A stretch of 64,000 nt of DNA from contig NZ_LGTE01000003.1 in assembly GCF_001263415.1 (NCBI RefSeq), positions 146,589 to 210,588 of the forward strand. The letters are read 5' to 3'. The stretch's first letter is position 1. Each line of letters begins with the position of its first letter. The notes under the pieces were generated by a model that was given only the letters and a program-made list of their open reading frames with translations, was not told the DNA's origin and made no database searches. Below, piece after piece: positions 41,869-51,175 of this stretch. Source of the DNA: Thermincola ferriacetica (GTDB lineage: Bacteria > Bacillota > Thermincolia > Thermincolales > Thermincolaceae). Position numbers and translations under genes: made by a program.

Positions 41869-41903
41869 CTAAAACAAAAGCTGTTGGATCTATCCAACAG
41901 CTT
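41869..41903 (-). terminator. Terminator of the tRNA cluster
   Basis: AAGCTGTTGGAT (41878-41889) and ATCCAACAGCTT (41892-41903) form a 12-bp stem with a CTTTTGTTTT tail on the minus strand. Confidence 0.9.
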
Positions 41904-41914
41904 TAATCCTCCTC

Positions 41915-41990
41915 TGGTGGGCGATGACAGGATCGAACTGCCGACCCCCTGCTTGTAAGGCAGGTGCTCTCCCAGCTGAGCTAATCGCCC
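41915..41990 (-). tRNA. tRNA-Val (anticodon TAC)
   Basis: 76 nt with encoded CCA. Acceptor GGGCGAT pairs with ATCGCCC, D-loop AGCTCAGCTGGGAGAGC, anticodon loop CTTACAA, T-loop GTTCGATCC. Confidence 0.95.
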
Positions 41991-42023
41991 TAACTATCTA
42001 TATAAATTTTGATTATTATTAAT

Positions 42024-42099
42024 TGGTGACCCCTACGGGATTCGAACCCGTGTTACCGCCGTGAAAGGGCGGTGTCTTAGACCACTTGACCAAGGGGCC
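42024..42099 (-). tRNA. tRNA-Glu (anticodon TTC)
   Basis: 76 nt with encoded CCA. Acceptor GGCCCCT with AGGGGTC (one G-U), anticodon loop CTTTCAC in stem CGCC/GGCG, T-loop GGTTCGAATCC. Confidence 0.95.
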
Positions 42100-42102
42100 T
42101 CT

Positions 42103-42210
42103 ATTGGAGGTTGGAAATTGGATGTTAGAGGTGGATATTCGGTTGGAATTCGCTTCAGCGAATTCCTTCCATTTTTCCAACTTCCAACTTCTAACCTCTA
42201 ACTTCCAGTA
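42103..42210. repeat. Cruciform-type element with heptamer arms between two tRNA genes
   Basis: A central palindrome GGAATTCGCT-TC-AGCGAATTCC (42145-42166) is flanked by inverted heptamer arrays. Right arm: CTTCCAA-CTTCTAA-CCTCTAA-CTTCCAG. Left arm, read on the minus strand: CCTCTAA-CATCCAA-TTTCCAA-CCTCCAA. The same heptamers form P12 of rnpB. Confidence 0.75.
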
Positions 42211-42212
42211 AA

Positions 42213-42288
42213 TGGTGGGCCCACCAGGACTCGAACCTGGGACCAACCGGTTATGAGCCGGTTGCTCTACCAACTGAGCTATAGGCCC
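42213..42288 (-). tRNA. tRNA with CAT anticodon (Met, or Ile2 if modified)
   Basis: 76 nt with encoded CCA. Acceptor GGGCCTA with TGGGCCC, anticodon loop CTCATAA, T-loop GGTTCGAGTCC. The anticodon arm CCGGCTCATAACCGG resembles Firmicute tRNA-Ile2 (lysidine-modified) as much as elongator Met; not an initiator, because the acceptor pairs fully. Confidence 0.9.
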
Positions 42289-42342
42289 TTTTCTATTAAA
42301 TGGCCAGTGCCTTTGGGACACCCACCATATTTGATTTAGTTA

Positions 42343-42417
42343 TGGCTCCCCGGGCAGGACTCGAACCTGCAACCTACCGGTTAACAGCCGGGTGCTCCAC
42401 CATTGAGCTACCGAGGA
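42343..42417 (-). tRNA. tRNA-Asn (anticodon GTT)
   Basis: 75 nt with encoded CCA. Acceptor TCCTCGG with CCGGGGA (one G-U), anticodon loop CTGTTAA in stem CCGG/CCGG, T-loop GGTTCGAGTCC. First gene of the tRNA cluster. Confidence 0.95.
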
Positions 42418-42542
42418 ACATCTCAAGTGACAAAATACATTATACGATACATTTATAACTTGGTCAATAATATTGTTACTGGAAAATTTAAATTTATTCC
42501 TACTTAACAGAAAATATGTCGTGAATACTCAAAAACCCTTCG

Positions 42543-43643
42543 CTATTCTAAAAAGTCCTTTAATTTTTTACTTCTGCTGGGGTGTCTTAATTTTCTTAAA
42601 GCCTTCGCTTCTATCTGCCTGATACGCTCTCTGGTTACCCCAAATTCCTGGCCTACTTCCTCCAAAGTCCTGGACCTTCCGTCATCAAGGCCAAACCTCA
42701 ACCGCAGGACTTTTTCCTCTCTTGGAGTAAGGGTCTCCAATACCTCTTCCAGTTGTTCACGCAGCAATATAAAGGAAGCTGCTTCTGCCGGAGCGGGCGC
42801 ATCCTGGTCTTCTATGAAATCACCAAGATGGGAATCCTCCTCTTCGCCGATAGGAGTCTCCAATGAGACAGGTTCCTGGGCAATCTTCATAATCTCCCTC
42901 ACCCTGTCCACCGGGATATCCATTTCAGCCGCAATTTCCTCAGGAGTTGGTTCGCGCCCAAGCTCTTGCAGTAATTGCCTGGAAACCCGGATTAACTTAT
43001 TAATAGTCTCCACCATATGCACAGGAATTCGTATAGTTCTGGCCTGGTCCGCGATGGCCCTGGTAATTGCCTGTCTGATCCACCAGGTGGCATAGGTACT
43101 GAATTTATAACCCTTACGGTAATCAAACTTTTCTACGGCCTTAATCAAACCCAGGTTACCTTCCTGAATTAGGTCCAGGAATAACAATCCTCTGCCAACA
43201 TACCTCTTGGCAATACTTACCACCAAACGCAAATTCGCTTCAGCCAGCCGCCGTTTAGCTTCCTCATCTCCTGACTCCATTCTCTTAGCCAGTTCAACTT
43301 CTTCTTCAGCGGTCAACAGCGGAACTCGCCCTATTTCCTTAAGGTACATACGGACAGGGTCATCTATACCAATACCGTCGGGTACAGTTAAATCCACTTC
43401 AATTTCGGCCTCTTCAGCGTCAGCTTCGATAGCCTCACTATCCAAGGGCTCCAGGTCAGGTACTTCAGGAACCACATCTATTCCCATATTGGCTAACTTT
43501 TCATAGATTTCATCTATCTGTTCGGGGTTCAGGTCCACACTCTGCAAAGTGTTCATAATCTCGGTGTAGGTTAAAATACCCCTTTTCTTTCCATTTTCAA
43601 TTAATTCTTGTACCCCTTCAACTTGTATAATATCCTTGGACAT
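42543..43643 (-). CDS. rpoD: Primary sigma factor SigA/RpoD
   Basis: 366 residues, usual for Firmicute SigA. Region 1.1 at the N-terminus, 1.2 ([17 protein letters not shown]), region 2 ([55 protein letters not shown], quoted here only in part), and 4.2 HTH ([27 protein letters not shown]). Directs RNA polymerase to TTGACA/TATAAT promoters. Follows dnaG as in the classical macromolecular synthesis operon. Confidence 0.97.
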   Translation of the reverse strand: MSKDIIQVEGVQELIENGKKRGILTYTEIMNTLQSVDLNPEQIDEIYEKLANMGIDVVPEVPDLEPLDSEAIEADAEEAEIEVDLTVPDGIGIDDPVRMYLKEIGRVPLLTAEEEVELAKRMESGDEEAKRRLAEANLRLVVSIAKRYVGRGLLFLDLIQEGNLGLIKAVEKFDYRKGYKFSTYATWWIRQAITRAIADQARTIRIPVHMVETINKLIRVSRQLLQELGREPTPEEIAAEMDIPVDRVREIMKIAQEPVSLETPIGEEEDSHLGDFIEDQDAPAPAEAASFILLREQLEEVLETLTPREEKVLRLRFGLDDGRSRTLEEVGQEFGVTRERIRQIEAKALRKLRHPSRSKKLKDFLE

Positions 43644-43675
43644 GTATTCCCCCCCTTCCCCAGGGTATTGGTATT

Positions 43676-45505
43676 TTATATAAGTTTGGAAAACTCCATT
43701 AAAAGTTTATCTCGCAGTTCCATATCTTTAGACTGTTCCGCCTGCTCAATTTGTTTCAATAATGTTTCACGGCGGCATTTTATGTCATCATCCTTAATCA
43801 CCTTAATATAGTCGGCAATTAAGGAGTGCGGGTCGCCCGGCGGTTCCTCCTGCATCATCAAAGCCGAGAGTTTCTGCCTTAGTTCTTTATCTGCCACTTT
43901 ATCAATAAAAGCAGCAGGTTCAAATTCAATGCCAGAGGCCAAAATTTCATCCAAATAATTTATAATAACAATATATTCCGGAACATCGGTGAAATTCACA
44001 CCCAGTTCCTCTTTGACTCTTCCATAAAGCTCCTGATGTGTAATCAGCAACCTTATCAGGTTGTCTTCCGCTTGCCGGCGTGCGCTTTTTTTAATTACCT
44101 GTTCAGGATTTGTTACCTTGGGGGTTCCTTTAGGCGCTTTAAACTCAGTGTTATTATCCCTTTCTAAGGTAATTTTATCCCATTTGGCCATATTTTTTCT
44201 GAATTGCTGCTGATATTTCTTAATTTCTCCCCAAAGTGAATGGGAACTTATGCCTAAAGTTGTTGAAATTAACTTTATTTGTTCTTCTCTTTCAATTTCG
44301 CTGGGAATTCTGATTATATTAGGTATTAATTCGCCAACAATTCCTATTTTCCCTTCAATCGTATTACAATCAAATTTTTCCATACCTTTGGCCAATTTAT
44401 ATTCAATCAAAGACTTAGAACCTTCCCTGATTAAGCGGGTAAAACTTTCCGGTCCTTTCTTCCTAATCAATTCATCGGGATCCTTGCCATCCGGGATGGT
44501 CACCACTTTCACCCGGCACCCTGTGTCCTGCAGAATCTCTAAACCGCGCAGGGTAGCTGCTACCCCGGCTGTATCCGCATCATAAGCAATATATACATTT
44601 GGCGCGTAGCGGGCCAAAATTTTACCCTGTTCCCTGGTCATTGCCGTACCAAGAGAAGCGACCACATTTGAAACCCCATACTGGTGACAGGTAATTACAT
44701 CCATGTAGCCTTCAACTATAACGACGTGTTCTTGTTCTCTTATAGCCGGAATAGCAAAATTAATCCCGTATAAATTTTTACTTTTGTTAAAAACACTGGT
44801 TTCAGGAGAATTCAAATACTTCGGCAGGCTATCATCCAAAACCCGCCCTCCGAAACCAATAACATTATTTTTGTGGTCCCAGATTGGGAACATCACTCTG
44901 TTGCGAAACCGGTCATAATAGCCGGTCCCGGTGGACCTTTTTGTTACCAGGCCCTGCGCCTCTAAATAATCTGGCGAATATCCCCTTTTTTGCAAAAATC
45001 CCAGCAGGCTGTCCCAGCCAGGCGGCGCAAAACCAAGTTGAAATTTTTCTATAGTAGCCCGGTCAATACCTCTTTTCAGGAGGTATTCCCTGGCTCCGGC
45101 AGCTATGTCATGATTAAGCAAAATATAGTGATAAAAGTTTTTAACCAATTCATTTAACCTGTACGCCTTTTCCCTCTGCCTGAGTTTCTGTGCCGCAGCG
45201 GAATTTTTACCCTCAGGAATAACTATACCCGCTTTATCGGCCAGAAACTTAGCAGCCTCAGGAAAGTTCAGGTTTTCTATCTGCATAATAAAGGAGATTA
45301 CATTCCCTCCTGCCCCACAGCCAAAACAGTAATACATCTGCTTTTCAGGGTTCACTGTAAAGGAAGGAGTTTTTTCATTATGAAACGGGCACAACCCCAC
45401 ATAATTCCTGCCCTGTTTTTTCAAACGCAGGTATTCGGATACTATTGTATAAATGTCATTCCTTTGCCTTATTTCATCTACTATATCATCGGGGATAAAA
45501 CCCAA
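43676..45505 (-). CDS. dnaG: DNA primase
   Basis: 609 residues: zinc finger [22 protein letters not shown] (Cys/His/Cys/Cys), RNA polymerase domain, Toprim motif ([12 protein letters not shown] and AYDADTAG), and a C-terminal helicase-binding domain (from about 440). Primes lagging-strand synthesis. 32 bp ahead of rpoD. Confidence 0.97.
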   Translation of the reverse strand: MGFIPDDIVDEIRQRNDIYTIVSEYLRLKKQGRNYVGLCPFHNEKTPSFTVNPEKQMYYCFGCGAGGNVISFIMQIENLNFPEAAKFLADKAGIVIPEGKNSAAAQKLRQREKAYRLNELVKNFYHYILLNHDIAAGAREYLLKRGIDRATIEKFQLGFAPPGWDSLLGFLQKRGYSPDYLEAQGLVTKRSTGTGYYDRFRNRVMFPIWDHKNNVIGFGGRVLDDSLPKYLNSPETSVFNKSKNLYGINFAIPAIREQEHVVIVEGYMDVITCHQYGVSNVVASLGTAMTREQGKILARYAPNVYIAYDADTAGVAATLRGLEILQDTGCRVKVVTIPDGKDPDELIRKKGPESFTRLIREGSKSLIEYKLAKGMEKFDCNTIEGKIGIVGELIPNIIRIPSEIEREEQIKLISTTLGISSHSLWGEIKKYQQQFRKNMAKWDKITLERDNNTEFKAPKGTPKVTNPEQVIKKSARRQAEDNLIRLLITHQELYGRVKEELGVNFTDVPEYIVIINYLDEILASGIEFEPAAFIDKVADKELRQKLSALMMQEEPPGDPHSLIADYIKVIKDDDIKCRRETLLKQIEQAEQSKDMELRDKLLMEFSKLI

Positions 45506-45582
45506 TTAAACCACCCTCAAATCCGACAACTCGTAGTAAATAAGTGATTCGCCAAATATTGATATTTTCCTGCTGCCGGATT

Positions 45583-46119
45583 TTAAAACCCCCTCTCCTC
45601 AAGAGACGGGGTTTTTGCTTCTTTTAATATCCCCTCGATTAATCTAGTTAAATTAAGGCAAAACCTTTGCCTATCAGATTTGGTAAAGGCTTTCGGACCC
45701 TTCGTGCGCCCTCCGCCCCGGCGAATTTTAACGCCAAGGTGGCGTTCGACCAACAGCCTCTCCATACTCGCTTCGGAATAAATATATCCTCTTGGGCTTA
45801 AAGCCCGGGCCTCTTTGGCCAAGACCAAACTGGCCAGCCCGTAATCACCGGTGACTACAATATTATTTCTCTTTACCCTGTTCAGAATTTCCATATCTAC
45901 AGCCTGAGAGACATTATCAACATAAATCAAATCTTCCCCAGGTCGCACTTCCCGGCCAAAATGCGCTATACTCGCAATTAGTATAACCGGAATATTAAAT
46001 TTTTTTGCAACATTGGTTATTTCTGAAAGCACTGGGCAAGAGTCCGCATCGACGAGTATTTTAATGGGATAATTAGTATTATTCGATGTCACATAAAATT
46101 TTCCTTCCCGTTTTGACAA
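45583..46119 (-). CDS. YaiI/YqxD family protein (DUF188)
   Basis: 178 residues with the family signature ILVDADSCPV, then VTGDYGLASLVLAKEA and RLLVERHLGVKIRRGGGRTKGP. A PIN-like nuclease fold is predicted, with function unknown. The N-terminal 18 residues may be extra; ATG 46119 was kept. Next to dnaG in many Firmicutes. Confidence 0.9.
   Translation of the reverse strand: MSKREGKFYVTSNNTNYPIKILVDADSCPVLSEITNVAKKFNIPVILIASIAHFGREVRPGEDLIYVDNVSQAVDMEILNRVKRNNIVVTGDYGLASLVLAKEARALSPRGYIYSEASMERLLVERHLGVKIRRGGGRTKGPKAFTKSDRQRFCLNLTRLIEGILKEAKTPSLEERGF
45585..45616 (-). terminator. Terminator overlapping the end of the YaiI-like gene
   Basis: AAAACCCC with GGGGTTTT plus an inner TCTC/GAGA stem (45585-45615). 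The minus-strand tail is GGTTTTAAAATCC. Confidence 0.55.
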
Positions 46120-46217
46120 ATTTTAAAAAGATTCTGCCAAAACATATATTATTTTAACCATAAATTAACAGATTATACAGGTTTAAAAAAGTATTATAAC
46201 ATATAAAGTCTTTTTTA

Positions 46218-47219
46218 TCAAACTATCCAGGGGTCAGGTAAAAATAACTCGGTATATTGTTTTATGGCATAACGGTCTGTCATACCGGCTACGTAATCAC
46301 AGGCAATTCTGACTATAGATTCGGATTTCTTCAAAACATCCCATTCTTCAGGAAGGGCTTCCGGATGCTCTACAAAATGCATAAACAAGCTTACCAATAC
46401 TTTTTTCGCTTTTTGTTCTTCTTTTTTGGCGGTAGAACCCACATAAACACGTTCAAACAGAAAGGAACGAAGTTTGTCCATGGCCTCTTTTACTTCCGGG
46501 CTCATTTTTATTTCCGGTTGGTCTGTGCTGGCTGTTATCATGTCTCTTACCATAGTATTAATACGCGTACTGTGGTCTTCGCCAAGAACCTTTAAACAAT
46601 CCCTCGGCAGGTCACTCAACCTGATGATCCCACCCCTGATGGCATCATCAATATCATGGTTAATATATGCCATCCGGTCAGCAATTTTTACAATAGCGCC
46701 TTCCAGGGTAGCCGGGGTAACAGGGCCTGTATGGTGCTCGATGCCGTTCCGGACCTCCCAGGTCAGGTTCATGGGTTCAAGCACATCAACCACCCGGAGG
46801 CTCTGTTCATTGTGTTTGAAATGCATGCCAAAATGCTCCTGCATAACCACATTTAAAGCCTCTTCGCCGGCATGCCCGAAAGCCGTGTGTCCCAGGTCAT
46901 GTCCCAGGGCAATGGCTTCTGTCAGGTCTTCATTTAAACGCAGAGCTTTGGCAATAGTACGGGCAATCTGCGCCACTTCAAGGGTATGGGTCAGGCGGGT
47001 TCGGTAATGGTCTCCTTCCGGCGCTATAAACACCTGGGTTTTATGTTTGAGCCGCCGAAAAGCCTTGGAATGGACTATGCGATCCCGATCCCTTTGGAAT
47101 GCCGTCCTTACTTCACATTCCGGAGCCGGTTTCATGCGCCCTCGGCTGTTTCTGGACAAACAGGCATATGGTGAAAGCTGCCGTGCTTCCATTTGTTCCG
47201 TTCTCTCCCGGATATTCAT
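46218..47219 (-). CDS. dGTP triphosphohydrolase-like HD protein
   Basis: 333 residues of the dGTPase-like type. HD motif: TRLTHTLEVAQIARTIA, ALGHDLGHTAFGHAGE, HHTGPVTPATLEG, IADRMAYINHDIDDA. Cytoplasmic metal-dependent hydrolase of dNTPs. Commonly adjacent to dnaG/rpoD in Clostridia. Confidence 0.93.
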   Translation of the reverse strand: MNIRERTEQMEARQLSPYACLSRNSRGRMKPAPECEVRTAFQRDRDRIVHSKAFRRLKHKTQVFIAPEGDHYRTRLTHTLEVAQIARTIAKALRLNEDLTEAIALGHDLGHTAFGHAGEEALNVVMQEHFGMHFKHNEQSLRVVDVLEPMNLTWEVRNGIEHHTGPVTPATLEGAIVKIADRMAYINHDIDDAIRGGIIRLSDLPRDCLKVLGEDHSTRINTMVRDMITASTDQPEIKMSPEVKEAMDKLRSFLFERVYVGSTAKKEEQKAKKVLVSLFMHFVEHPEALPEEWDVLKKSESIVRIACDYVAGMTDRYAIKQYTELFLPDPWIV

Positions 47220-47293
47220 TTGCGCACCCCCTCAACCGGAACACTAGGTAAAGAAAAGTCGCGGGCAGTCCCACGACAATTAAGCTATAGCAA

Positions 47294-47902
47294 TTATCTC
47301 TGCCTTAAAGCTTTTGTAGCTTCAGCTACTTCATAAACCCGCCGGCCAAGAATGCGGGCCCGCAGCAATCCTGTTTCATCAGCATTGGCAGGCCGCTGGG
47401 CACAACCGCCGTGGTGACCGGCGTCATCTTCAATATAACCGTCGCCGACTACCGTCATACCCTGCACCAGCATCATGTCATGAATGGCCTTAACAGTAGT
47501 TTCCTGTCCGCCAAAGCGGGCGGCACCCACCGTAACTGCTCCGCCAACAACGTTTAACAGTTTCTTGTTGGCCCGCAGTTGCCTCGTTTTATCCCAGAAA
47601 CCTTTCAACTGAGCGGAAACAGTACCGAAGTAAACCGGGCTGCCAATAATTATTCCATCGGCTCGGCCGAGCAGTTCATAAACCTTGCCCAGTTCCCGAT
47701 CCTTAAAACAGTGACCGCCGCAAGGGTTGGAACAGCAGTTGCAAAAAGGTATCGTCGCACTCTTCATAGCCTCAGCAGCATGAATGATAACAATTTCAGC
47801 CCCCTTTTCCCTGGCCGGTTCCAGGGCGGCACTTAATAATGCAGCAGTATTATCTTCTTTATTCGGGCTGCCGTTCAAGCCGATAATTAACACTCTGTTC
47901 AC
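47294..47902 (-). CDS. Flavodoxin-fold NAD(P)H-dependent FMN reductase
   Basis: 202 residues. FMN-binding LNGSPNKEDNTAALL, then PFCNCCSNPCGGHCFKD (several Cys, possibly an iron or Fe-S site), IIGSPVYFGTVSAQLKGFWDKT. Belongs to the NADPH-dependent FMN reductase / iron-sulfur flavoprotein group. Electron partner unknown. Confidence 0.87.
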   Translation of the reverse strand: MNRVLIIGLNGSPNKEDNTAALLSAALEPAREKGAEIVIIHAAEAMKSATIPFCNCCSNPCGGHCFKDRELGKVYELLGRADGIIIGSPVYFGTVSAQLKGFWDKTRQLRANKKLLNVVGGAVTVGAARFGGQETTVKAIHDMMLVQGMTVVGDGYIEDDAGHHGGCAQRPANADETGLLRARILGRRVYEVAEATKALRQR

Positions 47903-47979
47903 CTCTCCGCAGCATCAACTAAAAACATAATTTAATTTTATTCTAGCTCGGGCAAAATGTTCCTGCAAAAAAAAAATAT

Positions 47980-48573
47980 TTAGCCGGTACTTAATGGAAA
48001 CCTTGCAAGACTTTTATAAACGGGGCCGGCAGGCGTAAGCCGGCTTTCATACAATATTACTTCGCCAACATGGACTGTTAACCCTGTAATCCCTTCCACC
48101 GTTCCCTGTGGGGACAAATGAAATACCTTTTCCGGCTGCTTTTTTAACCGGCCGAGGGTCAGATGGGGAATATATTTCTTGGTATCCCGGGCTAAACCAA
48201 TTTCCTCGGCGATTTCGTCTATAATTTCGTGCAATCTGGCCAGGTTACTACCCGGATCACAGACCCCAGTCCACAGAACATTAGGATTTTTCAAGTTTGG
48301 AAATCCTCCGATTTTCGTGAGCTTAAACCGAAAACTTCCTACACTGCTCAGCCTTTCGGGAATCATATCTTTAAGCCTGCCGATTTGCTGTTCTGAAATA
48401 TCGCCGAAAAATTTTACAGTCAAATGCAGGTTCTGTCGTTCCACCCATTTTATTCTAAAACCCTCTGGTCCGGCTACCTTCTCAATGGATTCCTGCACAG
48501 CGGAAAGCTGCCGTTTGGCCTCACCGGACAGCGGAACAGCCAGAAAGCAGCGTTTCAAACTCAGGGCGCTCAC
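47980..48573 (-). CDS. thpR: RNA 2',3'-cyclic phosphodiesterase
   Basis: 197 residues with two HxTx motifs, LHLTVKFFG (about residue 50) and PHLTLGRLK (about 135), of the 2H phosphoesterase (LigT) family. Overlaps the CbiO-type gene by 4 bp. Confidence 0.9.
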   Translation of the reverse strand: MSALSLKRCFLAVPLSGEAKRQLSAVQESIEKVAGPEGFRIKWVERQNLHLTVKFFGDISEQQIGRLKDMIPERLSSVGSFRFKLTKIGGFPNLKNPNVLWTGVCDPGSNLARLHEIIDEIAEEIGLARDTKKYIPHLTLGRLKKQPEKVFHLSPQGTVEGITGLTVHVGEVILYESRLTPAGPVYKSLARFPLSTG

Positions 48574-49421
48574 CCCTTTTGACTAATTTTCCTGATCGCT
48601 TTTACCGCCTCATCTACCGTATAAGGTAATGTATCTGGCGTAAATTCCGGCAGCCGGCTGAAAATCTGCGCTACGATGGGTAGGCGTAAATTAGCCTGAG
48701 AGACAATATCTTTATTCACCAGCAGTTCTTTACCTCCTTCGGCCAGTGTCCTACCCGATTTGATGACAATAATCCGGTCAGCCCATTCCGCGGCCAGATC
48801 CATATCATGAGTGGCTAACAGAATAGTTTTACCCCTCTCATAAAAGCCGGCCAGAATCTCCATAAGCACGTCCTGTCCCCCAGGATCCAGATAAGCCGTG
48901 GGCTCATCGAGAATTATTACTTCCGGGTCCATGGCCACAACCCCGGCAATGGCCACCCTTTTCTTCTGGCCGAAGCTCAGGTGGTGAGGCGCTTTATCCT
49001 TGAATTCCCACATACCTACTAATTTCAGGGCATCCTCTACCCGGGATTTAACTTCATCGCGGCCCAAACCCATATTCAGCGGGCCAAAAGCAACATCGTC
49101 CCATGCCGTCATAGCAAATACCTGGTCATCAGGGTCCTGAAATACCAAACCCACCTTATTCCTGATCTCTTTTTCTGTAGCCGGTGATACCTCTATCCCC
49201 GCCACTTTAATGCTTCCCTGCTGAGGCAGGTTGATGGCATTCAAGTGCAACAACAGGGTTGACTTACCTGCTCCGTTGGGTCCGACCAAAGCCGTCCGTG
49301 AACCCTTTGGTACGGAGAGGGATATTCCTTTTAAGGCGTGGGTATCATCTTTATACCGGTAATGCAGGTCATTTACTTCTATGATATTTTCTATGTCGGC
49401 TCCCTTGTTTACCGTACCCAT
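48570..49421 (-). CDS. ECF transporter ATP-binding protein, CbiO type
   Basis: About 283 residues from ATG 49421, preceded by AGGAGGGGG; a longer frame to 49469 overlaps cbiQ without support. Walker A GPNGAGKST, Q-loop FQDPDDQVFAMT, signature LSFGQKKR, Walker B VIILDEPTAYLD. Energises the ECF module with CbiQ. CbiM/CbiN are not adjacent, so the substrate (cobalt or nickel) is not proven. Confidence 0.88.
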   Translation of the reverse strand: MGTVNKGADIENIIEVNDLHYRYKDDTHALKGISLSVPKGSRTALVGPNGAGKSTLLLHLNAINLPQQGSIKVAGIEVSPATEKEIRNKVGLVFQDPDDQVFAMTAWDDVAFGPLNMGLGRDEVKSRVEDALKLVGMWEFKDKAPHHLSFGQKKRVAIAGVVAMDPEVIILDEPTAYLDPGGQDVLMEILAGFYERGKTILLATHDMDLAAEWADRIIVIKSGRTLAEGGKELLVNKDIVSQANLRLPIVAQIFSRLPEFTPDTLPYTVDEAVKAIRKISQKG

Positions 49422-49422
49422 T

Positions 49423-50208
49423 CTATAACCCCCTCCTGTCCAGGATAACGAGAACAATACCGGCACCAAGCACCAAAACTGTCCAGATAAAATCCTTCGG
49501 CATCATCCTAAAATCATGCAGTGTTTTCATTTTCCCCGTATACCCCCGGGAAAGCATAGCCAGATATACCCGTTCTCCCCTCTCATATGCTCTTATAAAC
49601 AGCGAACCCACCAACTGCCCGAGGGTGCGCAGCGTATGCAGGTGCCAGATATTCTTGCCGGCCACAAAGGCCCTGGCCTTGCGGGCCCGCCGCATACGTT
49701 TTAATTCATCCATGGCCACAAAAATATAGCGGACGGTAAATTCAAGAAGCTGTAGAAAAACAGCCGGAACCCGCAGTTCGGCCAAAGCCTTTAAAAGGTA
49801 GTTGAACCTTGTCGTCAAGGTCAGAAAAAGCACGGCCAATATGGAGGCCAAAACCCGGCCAAAGAGCATAACAGCTTCCCGGACTCCCTCTTTCGTCGCC
49901 GTTAACGTTACCACCCAGAGGTTCACATGAAGCAAAGTCTCTCCCGGCTTAATAAAAGGGAAAATCAAAATCATTATCCCGGCAAAAGGTATGACCCAGG
50001 TAATTCGGCTGAAAATATAACTTAAAGGTATTTGGGCAAATATCAGTAACAAAATCCAAAAGAAAGCGGTCGCGAACAAAAGGGCCGGCGTCTTAACCCC
50101 GGCAGCGAGGAAAATAAAAACAAGAGTGGTCACCGTCTTGGCCCTGGGATCAATGCGATGAAAAAAGGTATCCATTTGGGCGAATTCGTCAAGGTGAAAA
50201 TGTTTCAT
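49423..50208 (-). CDS. ECF transporter transmembrane protein, CbiQ type
   Basis: 261 residues, about five helices, and the coupling motif ELKRMRRARKARAF (Ala-Arg-Gly-like). Begins MKHFHLDEFAQMDTFFHRIDPRAKTV, a typical CbiQ start. Own TATAAT-like box in the 88 bp after pstA is possible. Confidence 0.88.
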   Translation of the reverse strand: MKHFHLDEFAQMDTFFHRIDPRAKTVTTLVFIFLAAGVKTPALLFATAFFWILLLIFAQIPLSYIFSRITWVIPFAGIMILIFPFIKPGETLLHVNLWVVTLTATKEGVREAVMLFGRVLASILAVLFLTLTTRFNYLLKALAELRVPAVFLQLLEFTVRYIFVAMDELKRMRRARKARAFVAGKNIWHLHTLRTLGQLVGSLFIRAYERGERVYLAMLSRGYTGKMKTLHDFRMMPKDFIWTVLVLGAGIVLVILDRRGL

Positions 50209-50296
50209 GGTTTGGCTCCCCTGTTGTAATATTCCGGATTTATTATATCACCAACTGGAGCCTTCTTGAAACTTTTTTCAGCAAAGTTTTTATTTC

Positions 50297-51175
50297 TTAA
50301 CCCATACGTTTTTGCATGCGGCGTCCTATCCACCTGGCTAAAATGTTAAACAGCAGCACCACTATGATTAAAACTGCAGCCGACCCATCTGCCACGGCCC
50401 GCACATCGGGTATAAGACTTTCGGAATTAACCTTCCATATATGAACCGCCAAGGTTTCCCCGGGTCTGAATGGATTGAACGGCGACGTAGGATAAGTTGG
50501 GAGCCAGCGTGAAAAATTGAGGTTCGGGCTGCTCATTCCGGCAGTATAAAGCAGCGCCGCAGCCTCGCCAAAGATCCGCCCGGCAGAAATAACAAAACCG
50601 GTTATAAGTCCCGGAAATGCTGTTGGCAGCAAAACTTTCACTATCGTCTGCCATTTTGTCGCCCCCAGGGCCAAACTGCCTTCCTTATATTCTTTCTGTA
50701 CACCGGTAATAGATTCTTCCGTTACCCGGACAATAAAAGGCAAATTAATAACAGACAAAGCAAAGGCCCCGGCCAGTATGGAGTATCCCCAGCCGGTCAT
50801 ATTGACAAAAATTATTAAACCAAAAAGCCCTACAACAATCGAAGGCAAAGATGCCAGGGTTTCTATACAGGTCCTGATGATTTTTACCAGCGGCCCGTTT
50901 TTGGCATATTCAGCCATATAAACGCCTGCCAGTAAACCTATAGGCACTGTAATAAGCATAGAAAGGACCAACAGGTAAAAAGAGTTGAAGATTTGAGGCC
51001 CAATCCCGCCTCCGGCAGCTATATTTGTCGGAGGACTGGTTAAAAAATGCCAGTCAATCACTTTAGCGCCATGGTAAAGAATATATCCGATCAGAAACAA
51101 AAGAAGAGCAATTACAGTAAGCGCTCCGGCCCAAAACATCCCAGTGGCCAATTTATCGGCTGTTCTGGCGTTCAC
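50297..51175 (-). CDS. pstA: Phosphate ABC transporter permease PstA
   Basis: 292 residues, six helices and permease loop EGSLALGATKWQTIVKVLLP. Overlaps pstC by 4 bp. The expected pstB is missing downstream; the next gene is cbiQ. Confidence 0.92.
   Translation of the reverse strand: MNARTADKLATGMFWAGALTVIALLLFLIGYILYHGAKVIDWHFLTSPPTNIAAGGGIGPQIFNSFYLLVLSMLITVPIGLLAGVYMAEYAKNGPLVKIIRTCIETLASLPSIVVGLFGLIIFVNMTGWGYSILAGAFALSVINLPFIVRVTEESITGVQKEYKEGSLALGATKWQTIVKVLLPTAFPGLITGFVISAGRIFGEAAALLYTAGMSSPNLNFSRWLPTYPTSPFNPFRPGETLAVHIWKVNSESLIPDVRAVADGSAAVLIIVVLLFNILARWIGRRMQKRMG

Noticed and set aside
48570..49421. CbiO-type ATPase as the missing PstB
   Set aside because: Its Q-loop DPDDQVFAMT and the coupled CbiQ are ECF features; PstB has a different Q-loop and lid region.
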